A DNA stretch of 64,000 nt from Salicibibacter cibi (GCF_016495865.1 NZ_CP054706.1:1922001-1986000), one strand, 5' to 3'; positions 16,412-25,364 are shown, counted from the first letter of the stretch. Translations and numbers: made by a program. The notes: generated by a model from the letters alone, not told the origin.

Positions 16412-17362
16412 TCAGTAACCATTCGACATGTGTGTCAATTTCCCTGCAAGGTGCGCCGTAATTTTTTCGGGCAAATGTTGGTTTGCATCTTCGTCCACCT
16501 CAAACCATGTCACTTGTTCCTTGTTTCGAAACCAGGTGAGTTGTCTTTTTGCAAACCTTCGTGAATTTTTCTTCAGTTGCGCGATCGCCTCGGGCCATGA
16601 ATCATCTCCGTTAAGATAAGCCACGAGTTCTTTGTAACCGATCCCTTTCATCGATTGCGTATAACGGATACCGGCATCATATAACGCACGCACTTCCGAA
16701 AGCAGGCCTTCGGCAATCATTTTGTCAACGCGAGCTTCGATTCGCTCATAAAGCAGATCACGCTCCATCGTTAATCCAATTATGGTTACTTGATGGGATT
16801 TGTCACTCGGATTTTCGCTTTGAACGGGAGCCGGTGGATGTTTATCGGCGTATAACAGTTCGAGGGCACGAACCACTTTGCGCACATTGTGAGGGTGGAT
16901 TCGTTCGGCCGCGTCCTGGTCAAGGCTTCGCAATTCATCATGGAGGCGGATTTCTCCTTCCTCTTCTGTAGCCCTCGCTTCCAATCGGTCGCGAAGGGAC
17001 TCATTCCTAGCGACTCCGCTAAATGACCAGTCAGCGGTTAAGCCTTTGATATACATTCCCGTTCCGCCGACAATGATCGGTTGGTTCCCGCGAGCCTCTA
17101 TTTCCTTCATTTTTCGATGGGCATCTTGACGAAAACGGGCAGCTGAATAGATATCCGTCGGTTCGAGAATATCAATGAGGTGGTGGGGAATGCCTTCTTT
17201 TTCTTCTGGAGTCACTTTTGCGGTTCCAATGTCTAAGCCCCGATAAACTTGGAAAGCGTCCCCGTTAATGATTTCTCCCGAGAAATGTTTCGCCACTTCA
17301 ATGCCGACCGACGTTTTCCCCACCGCCGTCGGCCCGACGATCGCAATTACCGGTTTCTTCAT
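16412..17362 (-). CDS. miaA: tRNA dimethylallyltransferase MiaA
   Basis: Transfers a dimethylallyl group to N6 of A37 in UNN-reading tRNAs. The product is the substrate of MiaB, also in this window. The 316-residue protein begins MKKPVIAIVGPTAVGKTSVG with the P-loop, then GDAFQVYRGLDIGTAKV (catalytic Asp and Gln region), the GGTGMYIKGL motif, and KGIGYKELVAYL with RRFAKRQLTWFR near the end. I start at 17362 behind GGGAGGT. The longer open frame upstream is the end of the methyltransferase gene, which overlaps by 65 bases. Confidence 0.96.
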   Translation of the reverse strand: MKKPVIAIVGPTAVGKTSVGIEVAKHFSGEIINGDAFQVYRGLDIGTAKVTPEEKEGIPHHLIDILEPTDIYSAARFRQDAHRKMKEIEARGNQPIIVGGTGMYIKGLTADWSFSGVARNESLRDRLEARATEEEGEIRLHDELRSLDQDAAERIHPHNVRKVVRALELLYADKHPPAPVQSENPSDKSHQVTIIGLTMERDLLYERIEARVDKMIAEGLLSEVRALYDAGIRYTQSMKGIGYKELVAYLNGDDSWPEAIAQLKKNSRRFAKRQLTWFRNKEQVTWFEVDEDANQHLPEKITAHLAGKLTHMSNGY

Positions 17363-18161
17363 CTTCCTGCCCACCTCCCATGTGCATCGTTCCGTATGAA
17401 ACCGTTCGATGCTTCCGCACATTGTGAAATCGAAAACGTTCAAAAAGAGGGCTGTCTCGCTCTGCCTTCAGTACAACGTTGTGTTTGGCCACTTTTTTGG
17501 CCTCTTCAATGACGGCCTCATGAAGGCTACCTGTATCGGCAAAGGCGCGTAATGGTTCGATATGTGCCGAATGCATACGGGCATGCGAAAACATTGGATC
17601 AAAATAGACGACGTCAAAACTATTTGCCGGTACGGATTGTAAGTAGGCGTGATGATCTTGCTGGACGACCGATATTCTCCGCATCGCCTCATTCAATGCT
17701 TCGACATCTTCTTGGTGACAGTGTAAACCTCTTGCCACCACTTCGGCGATATAGGGGTTTTTTTCGACAGCGGTGACGCATCCGGAAGCTGTCACTGCAT
17801 AGCTTGCGACAATACTGTCCGCACCGAAACCAAGCGTCATATCGAGAAAGGTGGTTCCCGGTCGTAATCCCGCGGCCGAAATAAGCACATCAACTTCGCC
17901 GGCCATTAAACGTTGGACGCGTATTTTTGCCATGCTCGGGTGGAAAAAAAACGGCTGATGGCCATTGTACTCGTATAACTTGTCCCGCCCACCTTTCCCG
18001 ACCATGTAGACGACTTCCGCTTTTTGCAAGAAATCTGCCATCGTTTTTCTGAAACGCGTTGCATACGGGCATTGAAAACGTTTGGCCAATTGCCACGCAC
18101 GCGTTTGCATTTGCGGCGTTGGATAGCGGCTCGTCGTGACAATCGTTTGAAGGGGTTTCAT
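17298..18161 (-). CDS. class I SAM-dependent methyltransferase (RsmJ-like)
   Basis: A 287-residue protein starting MKPLQTIVTTSRYP. It contains a Rossmann SAM site: TFLDMTLGFGADSIVASYAV as motif I (GFGAD), then VTAVEKNPYIAEVV, and FDVVYFDPMFSHARM with a DPMF catalytic tetrad-like motif. This matches the DUF548/RsmJ family (rRNA m2G methyltransferase in E. coli); the target in Bacilli is unproven. The ribosome site is weak (AGTAGG). The 3' end overlaps miaA by 65 bases, so the two are translationally linked. It is first gene of a methyltransferase-miaA-hfq unit behind a terminator. Confidence 0.85.
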   Translation of the reverse strand: MKPLQTIVTTSRYPTPQMQTRAWQLAKRFQCPYATRFRKTMADFLQKAEVVYMVGKGGRDKLYEYNGHQPFFFHPSMAKIRVQRLMAGEVDVLISAAGLRPGTTFLDMTLGFGADSIVASYAVTASGCVTAVEKNPYIAEVVARGLHCHQEDVEALNEAMRRISVVQQDHHAYLQSVPANSFDVVYFDPMFSHARMHSAHIEPLRAFADTGSLHEAVIEEAKKVAKHNVVLKAERDSPLFERFRFHNVRKHRTVSYGTMHMGGGQEDEETGNCDRRADGGGENVGRH

Positions 18162-18203
18162 ACCTACTAGTGTACATGTATTCTTACCTGCACTCAACAA
18201 TAA

Positions 18204-18233
18204 ATAGGCGTAGTCACCGCTGACTACGCCTAT
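18204..18233 (-). terminator. terminator after the 36-residue gene
   Basis: A perfect 12-bp stem (ATAGGCGTAGTC/GACTACGCCTAT) with a six-base loop, followed on the minus strand by TTATTG. It is a weak U-tract but a strong stem. Confidence 0.6.
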
Positions 18234-18240
18234 GCTTAAA

Positions 18241-18351
18241 CTAATTTTTATCGGATGATGCCATCTTGAACATAACAAAGGTCATGATAACAGCTGCGGC
18301 GACGGCGATAAATGAAACACCGATGATTGCGACGAGATCCATTCCAGACAA
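18241..18351 (-). CDS. 36-residue single-pass membrane peptide
   Basis: A short gene with a TTG start seven bases after AAAGGAGAG. It reads MSGMDLVAIIGVSFIAV, then AAAVIMTFVMFKM and ends ASSDKN. One hydrophobic helix of about 22 residues spans most of it, with a basic-acidic polar tail. The strong ribosome site, sensible codon use and a dedicated terminator argue that it is real. It lies alone between mutL and the methyltransferase gene. The function is unknown; small membrane peptides of this kind often modulate a partner protein (inference). Confidence 0.55.
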   Translation of the reverse strand: MSGMDLVAIIGVSFIAVAAAVIMTFVMFKMASSDKN

Positions 18352-18446
18352 TTGATTTCTCTCCTTTTACTCCCTTTTATCTTTGATTGTAACAAACATT
18401 ATGATGGACAACGTTGACGAGTGTGACGATGTGTTGACTTTTCGTC

Positions 18447-20324
18447 TCACATGACCCGCTTGAACATCTTTTCAAGTTCATACCGGGTTATGTGAATATA
18501 AATCGGACGCCCATGCGGACAAGTAAACGGGTCTTTGCACGCCCGCATTTCTTCCAACAACGCAAACATTTCATCAGAACGCAAATGCCGGTTGGCTTTA
18601 ATAGCTGCCTTACAAGAAGTTAAAGCAACCGCTTCTTCACGCAACTCGGGAATATCCGGTTGTTTTAAGGAGAGCAATTGAGCTATCAGTTCCCGAATCG
18701 TCTCTTCTTCTACCCCTTTCGGGATCCAAGTGGGATGGGCACGGACACGGTACGTATGCACACCAAATGCCTCCAATTGAACCCCCATTTCCTCAAGCGC
18801 GGACGCCAGCTCTTCGATACGGGCTGCTTCCTGCGGTGTAAATGTCATCGTGAAAGGAACGAGCAACGATTGGCTCATCTGTTCGGGATCGCCGAGTTTT
18901 TTTCGATAATATTCGTAGTGGATCCGCTCTTGGGCAGCATGTTGATCAATCAAATAAAGCCCTTGATCGTTTTGCGCCAAAATATACGTACCATGCAACT
19001 GGCCAATGGGATACATTACCGGAATCCGTTGCAATTCCGACGATTCCGATTCCGTATTCGGCTCCTCGTAAACGTGCTCCATATCTTCATAATGAGGTTG
19101 TGCGTCTTCGCCTCCTTCATGGATTTGTGTCTCGGTTTTTTCATCAGATAGACGATTTTCTTCCTTAAGGGACGGGGCGCTCTCCTCTTTATTTTGTTCG
19201 TCATCTTCCTCCCTTACGCTGGAGGATGTTGGTGCATATTTTTCTCGCTCACTGGCAAAAGTGAGCGGAAGCTCCCTCACTTCTTCCCGAGGTTTATCAA
19301 AGCGTTGAAGCTCACGCTCTGTTTGCTCCGGAATAAGCGTTTCTTGTTGCAAACGTTCCCGGATCATTTCACTTACTTCCAAGAGCAAGGTTTCTTCTTT
19401 ACTGATACGCACATCCCATTTGGACGGGTGCACATTGACGTCCACCAAGGTGGGGTTCATCGTTATCGCGATGACAGCGATTGGATAGCGGTGAATGGGG
19501 AGTAACGTGTGATACGCTTTTTCGATCGCTTTTAATAAGGGAAAATGTTTAATGTACCTCCCGTTAATAAAAACACTCATATAGTGGCGGCTCGCACGAT
19601 TCATGTCCGGCTTTGCCATCAGGGCGGTAATCTCAAAATCCTGGGAGATTCCGGATGCCGTCAGCATATTTTCCGCAACTTGCTTTCCATAAATAGCATA
19701 TATTACCGAACGCCGATCCCCATTGCCGTTTGTAAACAGCACCTGCCGTTCATTGTGAATCAAGCGAAAAGAAACATCCGGCCGCGCCAATGCTACTCGA
19801 TTCACGACATCGGTTGCATTCCCAAGTTCCGTATTAACGGTTTTCATATACTTCAGTCGAGCAGGTGTATTGAAAAAAAGTTCTTCGACGAGGACCGAGG
19901 TGCCTTGACGCGCCTTGCTTTTTGCGCGGGCAATCAATCGCCCACCTTGATAACGGAGGCGAACGCCTGCCGCTTGATTTTGGGCCGTCTCCAACGTCAA
20001 CTTGGCAACAGAAGCGATGCTCGGAAGGGCTTCCCCGCGAAAGCCTAGCGTTTGAATGTGATGAAGGTCGTCTTCGTTTTTTATTTTACTCGTCGCGTGT
20101 CGCAAAAACGCGAGCTCCGCCTCTTCAGGGGCAATCCCCGCGCCATTATCCAGCACATGGATACGGGATAGACCGCCGTCTTGCAATTCAATATCAATAC
20201 GAGTGCTGCCCGCATCCAGTGCATTTTCTAGCAGTTCCTTGACGACAGAGGCTGGCCGATCAACGACTTCTCCGGCAGCTATTTTATTGGAAAGTGTTTC
20301 TTCCAGCGTAACGATGGCACTCAT
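18447..20324 (-). CDS. mutL: DNA mismatch repair protein MutL
   Basis: Couples MutS mismatch recognition to strand incision. A 625-residue protein. The GHKL ATPase domain has NKIAAGEVVDRPASVVKELL, ENALDAGSTRI, LDNGAGI and GFRGEALPSI. The C-terminal dimerisation domain carries the endonuclease motif family seen in species lacking MutH (DQHAAQERIHYEY, the CPHGRPIYIHI end, and SCKAAIKANRHL). The middle (about 330-440) is a charged low-complexity linker rich in Glu. I start at 20324 with GGGAGGGG in front. The frame is open for 49 codons upstream, but no site supports it. Confidence 0.96.
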   Translation of the reverse strand: MSAIVTLEETLSNKIAAGEVVDRPASVVKELLENALDAGSTRIDIELQDGGLSRIHVLDNGAGIAPEEAELAFLRHATSKIKNEDDLHHIQTLGFRGEALPSIASVAKLTLETAQNQAAGVRLRYQGGRLIARAKSKARQGTSVLVEELFFNTPARLKYMKTVNTELGNATDVVNRVALARPDVSFRLIHNERQVLFTNGNGDRRSVIYAIYGKQVAENMLTASGISQDFEITALMAKPDMNRASRHYMSVFINGRYIKHFPLLKAIEKAYHTLLPIHRYPIAVIAITMNPTLVDVNVHPSKWDVRISKEETLLLEVSEMIRERLQQETLIPEQTERELQRFDKPREEVRELPLTFASEREKYAPTSSSVREEDDEQNKEESAPSLKEENRLSDEKTETQIHEGGEDAQPHYEDMEHVYEEPNTESESSELQRIPVMYPIGQLHGTYILAQNDQGLYLIDQHAAQERIHYEYYRKKLGDPEQMSQSLLVPFTMTFTPQEAARIEELASALEEMGVQLEAFGVHTYRVRAHPTWIPKGVEEETIRELIAQLLSLKQPDIPELREEAVALTSCKAAIKANRHLRSDEMFALLEEMRACKDPFTCPHGRPIYIHITRYELEKMFKRVM

Positions 20325-20536
20325 TGTATCCCCTCCCGTTAAGTGATGTTCTGAATGAAATTTTTCGATGGCGACCGATTCGGAATTCGACGCGATTTTT
20401 CTGCTTTCTGGCATTATGAATGATCCCATGGATGCCTCTAAATGCCCAGATCGGCCTGGTTCGGGCTTCATGAGCGATCCATGGCGACGCTTAGTGCTCG
20501 GATCATACCCGTTCGGATTTTATACCGTTTTAAGCC

Positions 20537-23113
20537 TTATGATTTTGAACGCAGTTGTTTTTGCCATTTGCCAATGGCTTGCATCGCTTCGAGCGGCGTG
20601 AGGTTCAATAGATCCGTGTCTCGGATTTGCTTGGTCACTTTGGCGAGTTCGGTCGTTTCCTTTTCATTAACGGCACGAGCCGGTTTTTTTTCTTCCTGAT
20701 ACGTAAACAATGGGACCTGTTCATGAAGATCGTTTGTGTTTTCTTGCGGAACGTTCTCATATGTGTCCAACAATGTGCGCGCACGTTCGATCACTGTATC
20801 GGGAAGCCGAGCCAATTGGGCAACGTGAATGCCGTAACTTTTATCAGCGCGCCCTTCCTCGACTTTGTGCAAAAAGATCACTTCTCCCGCTTCTTCCTCT
20901 GCCCGTACGTGAACGTTCCATAACGTCTCCAGCTCATCTTCCAAGATGGTCAGTTCATGATAATGGGTGGAGAATAACGTTTTTGCCCCAATATGCCCAT
21001 GAATATATTCCACGATGGAACGGGCAAGCGCCATGCCGTCATACGTAGACGTTCCTCTCCCGATTTCATCAAGGAGGAGGAGACTGTCCGACGTCGCTTC
21101 TTTCAAGGCATGTTCGGTTTCAAGCATCTCCACCATGAATGTGCTTTGGCCACTGACAAGGTCATCGGCGGCACCGATACGCGTAAAAATTTTATCAAAC
21201 AATGGCAAAGTCGCTTCATCCGCAGGAACAAAACAACCGATTTGCGCCATAACGGCAATGATCGCGATCTGCCGCATATACGTACTCTTTCCCGCCATAT
21301 TCGGACCGGTAATTAATAACTGTTCCCGCTCATCATCCATGCGCACATCATTCGCGACGTACGCTCCTCTTTCCAACGTTGTTTCAACGACAGGGTGGCG
21401 GCTGTTTATGAGCGCTAACTTACGCGTTTCGGAGAATTGCGGACGCGTGAAACGCCTTTCTTCACTGACTTGGGCGAAACTTTGCAAACAATCGACATAA
21501 GCAATCATTTGCGCAAGCTGCTGCAGATGGGGAATGTACGCATTCGTTTCCTCCCGAATTCTTTTAAAAAGGTCAAATTCCAGCTGACCCATTTTTTCTT
21601 CGGCTTCCAAAATGCGATTTTCCATTTCCTTTAATTCGGGAGTAATAAAGCGCTCCGCGTTTGTCAATGTCTGTTTTCGTTCAAAGTAATCGGGAGTGTG
21701 CGGCAACTGCGCTTTGGAGATTTCGATATAGTAACCGAAAACACGGTTATAGCCCACTTTTAACGTTTTAATTCCCGTCGCTGCCCGCTCTTGATGTTCA
21801 AGATTGGAGAGCCACGTCTTCCCGTTTTCACTGGCTTCCCGGTATTCATCAAGTTCTTCGTGGAAACCGCGCCGAATCATCCCCCCTTCGCGGATCGCAA
21901 TCGGCGGATCATCCACAAGCGCAGCTTCCAGACGTGCGCGTAATGCATCGCACACATCCACATCTTCAATCAGACGAACGCCTTCATCACCTAGCGCAGG
22001 CAACGTTTGTACGATTTCCGGAACCTGTTGCAACGACGTTCGCAATTGCACGAGTTCACGAGCGTTGACATTTCCATAAGCGACACGGCCCACCAAACGT
22101 TCCAAATCGTACACATTTTTCAGTTGATCCTGCAATTGCGCACGGGTAAGCATATCATCCACAAGTCTATGGACGAGCGTCTGCCTCCGTTCCACTTCGC
22201 TTTTATTCGCTAACGGACGTTCCAGAAAACGGTGGAGCATTCGGCTTCCCATCGCTGTCTTTGTATCGTCGAGCAAATGATACAAAGAACCTTTCTTTTT
22301 GCGCTCTCTTAAGGAAGCGGTGAGCTCTAGATTTCGCCTGGTATGTACATCCATTTGTAAAAATTCCTGCGGCTCAATCGTCGCCAAAGCTTGCAGATGG
22401 GCAAGGGAACGTTTTTGTGTTCTGGCCAGATAATGGAGCATTCGTCCGAAAGCAGCGCGCACAGATGGATCTGAGCCATTGTATAAATGGTGATAAGCAT
22501 CAGGCATGTCCTCATTTTCTTCATAAGAAATCGTAAAGGCAGCCGTTTTCATCCATTTTTCCCATTCAGATGGAAGCTCTTCGCGCGGAAAGATCACTTC
22601 TCTTAGTCCATCCACGAGCAGCGCCTTTTCGATATCGGTCACTTCGGAACCGATGATGCCTCCGTCGGTTTCCCCTGTCGTTAAGTCCGTGCGTACATAC
22701 GCCAACCTTTCATGATCCGTGCCGGACAAAGCCGCAATGTAATGATTGGCATCTGCCGTTACGGCACGTTCTTCCATGATCGTTCCCGGAGTAACGACAC
22801 GAATCACCTCGCGCTTCACAACCCCTTTGGCCGTTTGCGGATCTTCCACTTGTTCACAAATCGCAATTTTATACCCTTTATCGATTAAACGGGCGATATA
22901 ATTTTCGGCAGAATGATACGGAACTCCGCACATGGGAGCGGCGTCTTCCCCTTTTCCTCTGCGCGTCAGGGTAATTTCCAGTTCCCTTGCCGCCAATTCG
23001 GCATCGTCGAAAAACAGTTCATAGAAATCTCCCAACCGAAAAAATAAAAAAGCATCCGGATACTGGTTTTTTATGTCATAGTATTGCTGCATCATCGGTG
23101 TAATTTTCGACAC
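20537..23113 (-). CDS. mutS: DNA mismatch repair protein MutS
   Basis: Mismatch-recognition ATPase, 858 residues as in B. subtilis. The mismatch-reading Phe-x-Glu is in FRLGDFYELFF near residue 25. The connector and lever domains follow, then the ABC ATPase with Walker A GPNMAGKSTYMRQ (about 605), signature STFMVEM, Walker B LLLLDEIGRGTSTYDG and FSTHYHEL. The C-terminus ends in the helix-turn-helix and a basic tail. The start is GTG with GGAGGAATA ahead. mutL follows after 212 bases, a longer spacer than usual. Confidence 0.97.
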   Translation of the reverse strand: MSKITPMMQQYYDIKNQYPDAFLFFRLGDFYELFFDDAELAARELEITLTRRGKGEDAAPMCGVPYHSAENYIARLIDKGYKIAICEQVEDPQTAKGVVKREVIRVVTPGTIMEERAVTADANHYIAALSGTDHERLAYVRTDLTTGETDGGIIGSEVTDIEKALLVDGLREVIFPREELPSEWEKWMKTAAFTISYEENEDMPDAYHHLYNGSDPSVRAAFGRMLHYLARTQKRSLAHLQALATIEPQEFLQMDVHTRRNLELTASLRERKKKGSLYHLLDDTKTAMGSRMLHRFLERPLANKSEVERRQTLVHRLVDDMLTRAQLQDQLKNVYDLERLVGRVAYGNVNARELVQLRTSLQQVPEIVQTLPALGDEGVRLIEDVDVCDALRARLEAALVDDPPIAIREGGMIRRGFHEELDEYREASENGKTWLSNLEHQERAATGIKTLKVGYNRVFGYYIEISKAQLPHTPDYFERKQTLTNAERFITPELKEMENRILEAEEKMGQLEFDLFKRIREETNAYIPHLQQLAQMIAYVDCLQSFAQVSEERRFTRPQFSETRKLALINSRHPVVETTLERGAYVANDVRMDDEREQLLITGPNMAGKSTYMRQIAIIAVMAQIGCFVPADEATLPLFDKIFTRIGAADDLVSGQSTFMVEMLETEHALKEATSDSLLLLDEIGRGTSTYDGMALARSIVEYIHGHIGAKTLFSTHYHELTILEDELETLWNVHVRAEEEAGEVIFLHKVEEGRADKSYGIHVAQLARLPDTVIERARTLLDTYENVPQENTNDLHEQVPLFTYQEEKKPARAVNEKETTELAKVTKQIRDTDLLNLTPLEAMQAIGKWQKQLRSKS

Positions 23114-23203
23114 GGCTATTCCTCCACTATTAAACTACTAACTCAAATTATAGCATAGGGAGTGCATACGCTCGAAGTGAAAAGGAAAATTCGGTGACAT
23201 CCT

Positions 23204-23223
23204 CTCGGCATTCAAATGCCGAG
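23204..23223. repeat. perfect 9-bp hairpin upstream of mutS
   Basis: CTCGGCATT-CA-AATGCCGAG lies in the 650-base gene-free stretch between cotE and mutS. It may be a remnant end of a mobile element or a regulatory stem. The rest of 23114-23764 holds MITE family 2 and the cotE terminator; no gene is supported. Confidence 0.45.
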
Positions 23224-23365
23224 CATCCATGTGGATGGAATGGAGGTTGCTCGCTCCTGTAGAGGGCCTATACCGTTCAAGCTTGTGCCCTGTTGTTCCC
23301 TTTCGGACCCACATTCGACGCGACAATCATACTGTGATAGTAAACTTTTGTTCGAAATAAACGTT

Positions 23366-23612
23366 GGCTCTTCACCAAAATCTATGGCTGACAACCTAGG
23401 GGCAATTATGATTGGTAGTGACCGCTACGGAAAAACACGACGCTTTCCGTGGGCCCCGAGCTCAGCCTCCTCGGAAAAAAAGAAGTTCGCTTTTTTCCTG
23501 CGGGGTCTTCGCCCTGCGCTTTCCCACAGGAGTCTACGTGTTTTTCCTTCGCTCGCTAGTGGTGTTGCCATATTTAATCACGAATATCAACCATTGATTT
23601 TAGTGTTGACCC
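23366..23612. mobile_element. MITE family 2, ISL3-like ends, 8-bp target duplication
   Basis: A 247-bp non-coding element. The left end GGCTCTTCACCAAAATCTAT and the inverted right end GGGTCAACACTAAAATCAAT form a ~28-bp terminal inverted repeat (about 21 matches). Flanks are TAAACGTT and TAAATGTT (23358-23365, 23613-23620), an 8-bp duplication with one change. GGCTCTT ends and 8-bp duplications are typical of ISL3-family elements. An interior GGAAAAACACG/CGTGTTTTTCC stem encloses GC-rich blocks that are also found in MITE family 1. Confidence 0.7.
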
Positions 23613-23722
23613 TAAATGTTTTCAAGGAATACGCATCCATGGCCCCTTTCATGCGATCGATACAACGCGCTTTCCACTATCTACCGTGATGTGGCAGCCA
23701 TCTCTTCTGACCCCGGAACCTA

Positions 23723-23762
23723 AAGAACGAGTGACGGGAACAAAACCCTTCACTCGTTCTTC
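23723..23762 (-). terminator. cotE terminator
   Basis: A perfect 11-bp stem AAGAACGAGTG/CACTCGTTCTT directly after the cotE stop. The U-tract is weak. Confidence 0.6.
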
Positions 23763-23764
23763 GT

Positions 23765-24409
23765 TCAATCTTTTTTCTCGCCATGTGTCTCTTCTTTTCT
23801 GTCTTCCTCCTTCGTCTCCTTATAATGTCCGTGCAATTCAAAATCGCCCGGCCGTCTTCCCAGGAAATCAGGCTGAATGTCATCTTTCAATTCCTGGTCG
23901 GAAACTTGATCCGCCCATTTGACGTCCTGATAATAATCGTCTTCTTTATCCGGATGAACGAGAATAGAGATTTTCGTCTCCCCGACGAGTTCTGCCGCAA
24001 ACTCCCGTTCCACTTCCACATTGACTTCTTTATCTTTCTTGGAAATGGATGCTTCGATTGTATTCGGCTGCTTTGTTGCTCGCGCGATGACATCGAAATC
24101 ATCCGTCATTACTTCATCGGAGCGCATTTTTAACGGCACATGTTCCTTGTACGATACTTTTTCACTCGCCACGTCTGTTTTTGTGTTATTTTCATAAGAG
24201 TACCATACATTAATATCGTAATCGCCGGTAATCTCTACACTGTCCCCCTTTCGTTTGGCATCGTACTTGTGGTTAATCACCCAACAACCGAGAATGCTTG
24301 ATGGGCGATGGGCAGGCTTGATCGTATGGGTCGTCTTCGAGAATTTTTTTCCTTTTCCACAAACCGCCTTTGTGATGATTTCCCGATAATGTTCCTTTTT
24401 ATGATCCAA
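23765..24409 (-). CDS. cotE: outer spore coat morphogenetic protein CotE
   Basis: Organises assembly of the outer spore coat in the mother cell. The N-terminal 170 residues follow B. subtilis CotE closely: YREIITKAVCGKGKKFSK, PSSILGCWVINHKYDA, DINVWYSYENNTKTDVASEK, EREFAAELVGETKI. The protein is 214 residues against 181, with a charged C-terminal extension (KETKEEDRKEETHGEKKD). The start is TTG eight bases after AAGGGAGGG. Position after mutS is as in B. subtilis. It is presumably SigE/SigK-dependent, but no clear promoter was assigned. Confidence 0.95.
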   Translation of the reverse strand: MDHKKEHYREIITKAVCGKGKKFSKTTHTIKPAHRPSSILGCWVINHKYDAKRKGDSVEITGDYDINVWYSYENNTKTDVASEKVSYKEHVPLKMRSDEVMTDDFDVIARATKQPNTIEASISKKDKEVNVEVEREFAAELVGETKISILVHPDKEDDYYQDVKWADQVSDQELKDDIQPDFLGRRPGDFELHGHYKETKEEDRKEETHGEKKD

Positions 24410-24556
24410 GTGACGGTCCCTCCCTTAATAATCGACTTCCGGCGTTTGCATGCCTCTTCTTCATATGTATGAACGTATTTTTTGTTCATGACATAAAATG
24501 AAACTTCCATTTGAGAGGAAATCATCCTCTATGATGGATAGTTAAAGCAATCGGGG

Positions 24557-24626
24557 TGTTAACCGCCCGTAAAACTCCCGTTTATGGGGTTGAAGCGGGG
24601 GGATTACGGGCGCTTACCACCGGGAT
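24557..24626. repeat. hairpin repeat type C, copy 1
   Basis: GCCCGTAA...TTACGGGC arms about 30 bases apart, with the right arm reading GGATTACGGGCGCTTACC. Related sequences occur near 27505 and 42457. Confidence 0.45.
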
Positions 24627-24630
24627 AAAA

Positions 24631-24656
24631 AAAACCTGCCACTCGAGGCAGGTTTT
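24631..24656 (-). terminator. dps terminator
   Basis: AAAACCTGCC/GGCAGGTTTT perfect stem, T-tract on the minus strand (TTTTTTTTAT). It also has A/T symmetry for the other direction. Confidence 0.85.
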
Positions 24657-24667
24657 AAAAAAATACG

Positions 24668-25147
24668 TTAGTCTTTTCCTAGATAGGAGCGAAGCATCCA
24701 ACCATCTTTTTGGTAGTCGCGGGCCATATCTTGTACAGCGTCAGCGAGGGATAGCGCTTTTTGGTCTTCAAGGTTATCCACTAATTCCAAGAGTTGATTG
24801 CTTACATATTGCAAATCAGCAACCAAAGTTTCTACCATTTCCTGTTCTTCTTCACTACCGGAAGCTTCTTCAATGGTTGCATTAGCGAGGTAATCTTTCA
24901 TCGTTGCCAACGGTTTTACTTGAATGGCCAGCATTTGTTCGGCATAGTCATCGATGTAGTCTTTCGTTTTGTTATACAGTTCTTCAAATTTTTCATGAAG
25001 TGAGAAGAAATGCGAACCCTTTATAAACCAGTGATAATTGAGCACCTTTACGTATAGCACTTGCATATTCGCGAGTTCCCGATTCAAATCTTGTTCCAAT
25101 ACTCGTCCTGCTTGCCCTTTAATTTCAGTTGCTTGTCGTTTTGCCAT
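24668..25147 (-). CDS. Dps-family ferritin-like DNA-protection protein
   Basis: A 159-residue four-helix protein that forms a dodecamer, oxidises and stores iron, and in MrgA-like members binds DNA under oxidative stress. The inter-subunit ferroxidase ligands are at His39, His51, Asp66 and Glu70, exactly the spacing of the Listeria Dps site. Core sequence includes NYHWFIKGSHFFSLHEKFEE. It has a strong GAGGAGG site. The promoter contains a perfect PerR box in its spacer, so peroxide induction (derepression by PerR) is expected. It is most like B. subtilis MrgA/Dps. Confidence 0.93.
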   Translation of the reverse strand: MAKRQATEIKGQAGRVLEQDLNRELANMQVLYVKVLNYHWFIKGSHFFSLHEKFEELYNKTKDYIDDYAEQMLAIQVKPLATMKDYLANATIEEASGSEEEQEMVETLVADLQYVSNQLLELVDNLEDQKALSLADAVQDMARDYQKDGWMLRSYLGKD

Positions 25148-25202
25148 CTTTATTGCCTCCTCTGTTCATTTCATTTTATGGTTGTTTGTGATTACAATAC
25201 CT

Positions 25203-25231
25203 ATTATATTATAATCATTATAAAAAAACAA
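25203..25231 (-). promoter_or_regulatory. dps promoter with PerR box in the spacer
   Basis: Minus strand TTGTTT (25226-25231), 17-base spacer, TATAAT (25203-25208). The plus-strand sequence TTATAATCATTATAA at 25209-25223 is a perfect 7-1-7 PerR box lying between the two promoter elements. Confidence 0.9.
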
Positions 25232-25308
25232 CCATTATCATAAATGTCTTTCTACTTATTCCATTCCCGTTTGACAGAAAAAATATGCCACGAATTTAAA
25301 ATATCTAC

Positions 25309-25341
25309 GAAAAAAATGCCATGCGTGTTTTGCACATGGCA
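25309..25341 (-). terminator. miaB-ricA terminator
   Basis: TGCCATG/CATGGCA stem with an 11-base loop, then TTTTTTT on the minus strand. Confidence 0.85.
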
Positions 25342-25364
25342 GCTATCCGTCACATATACGATTG

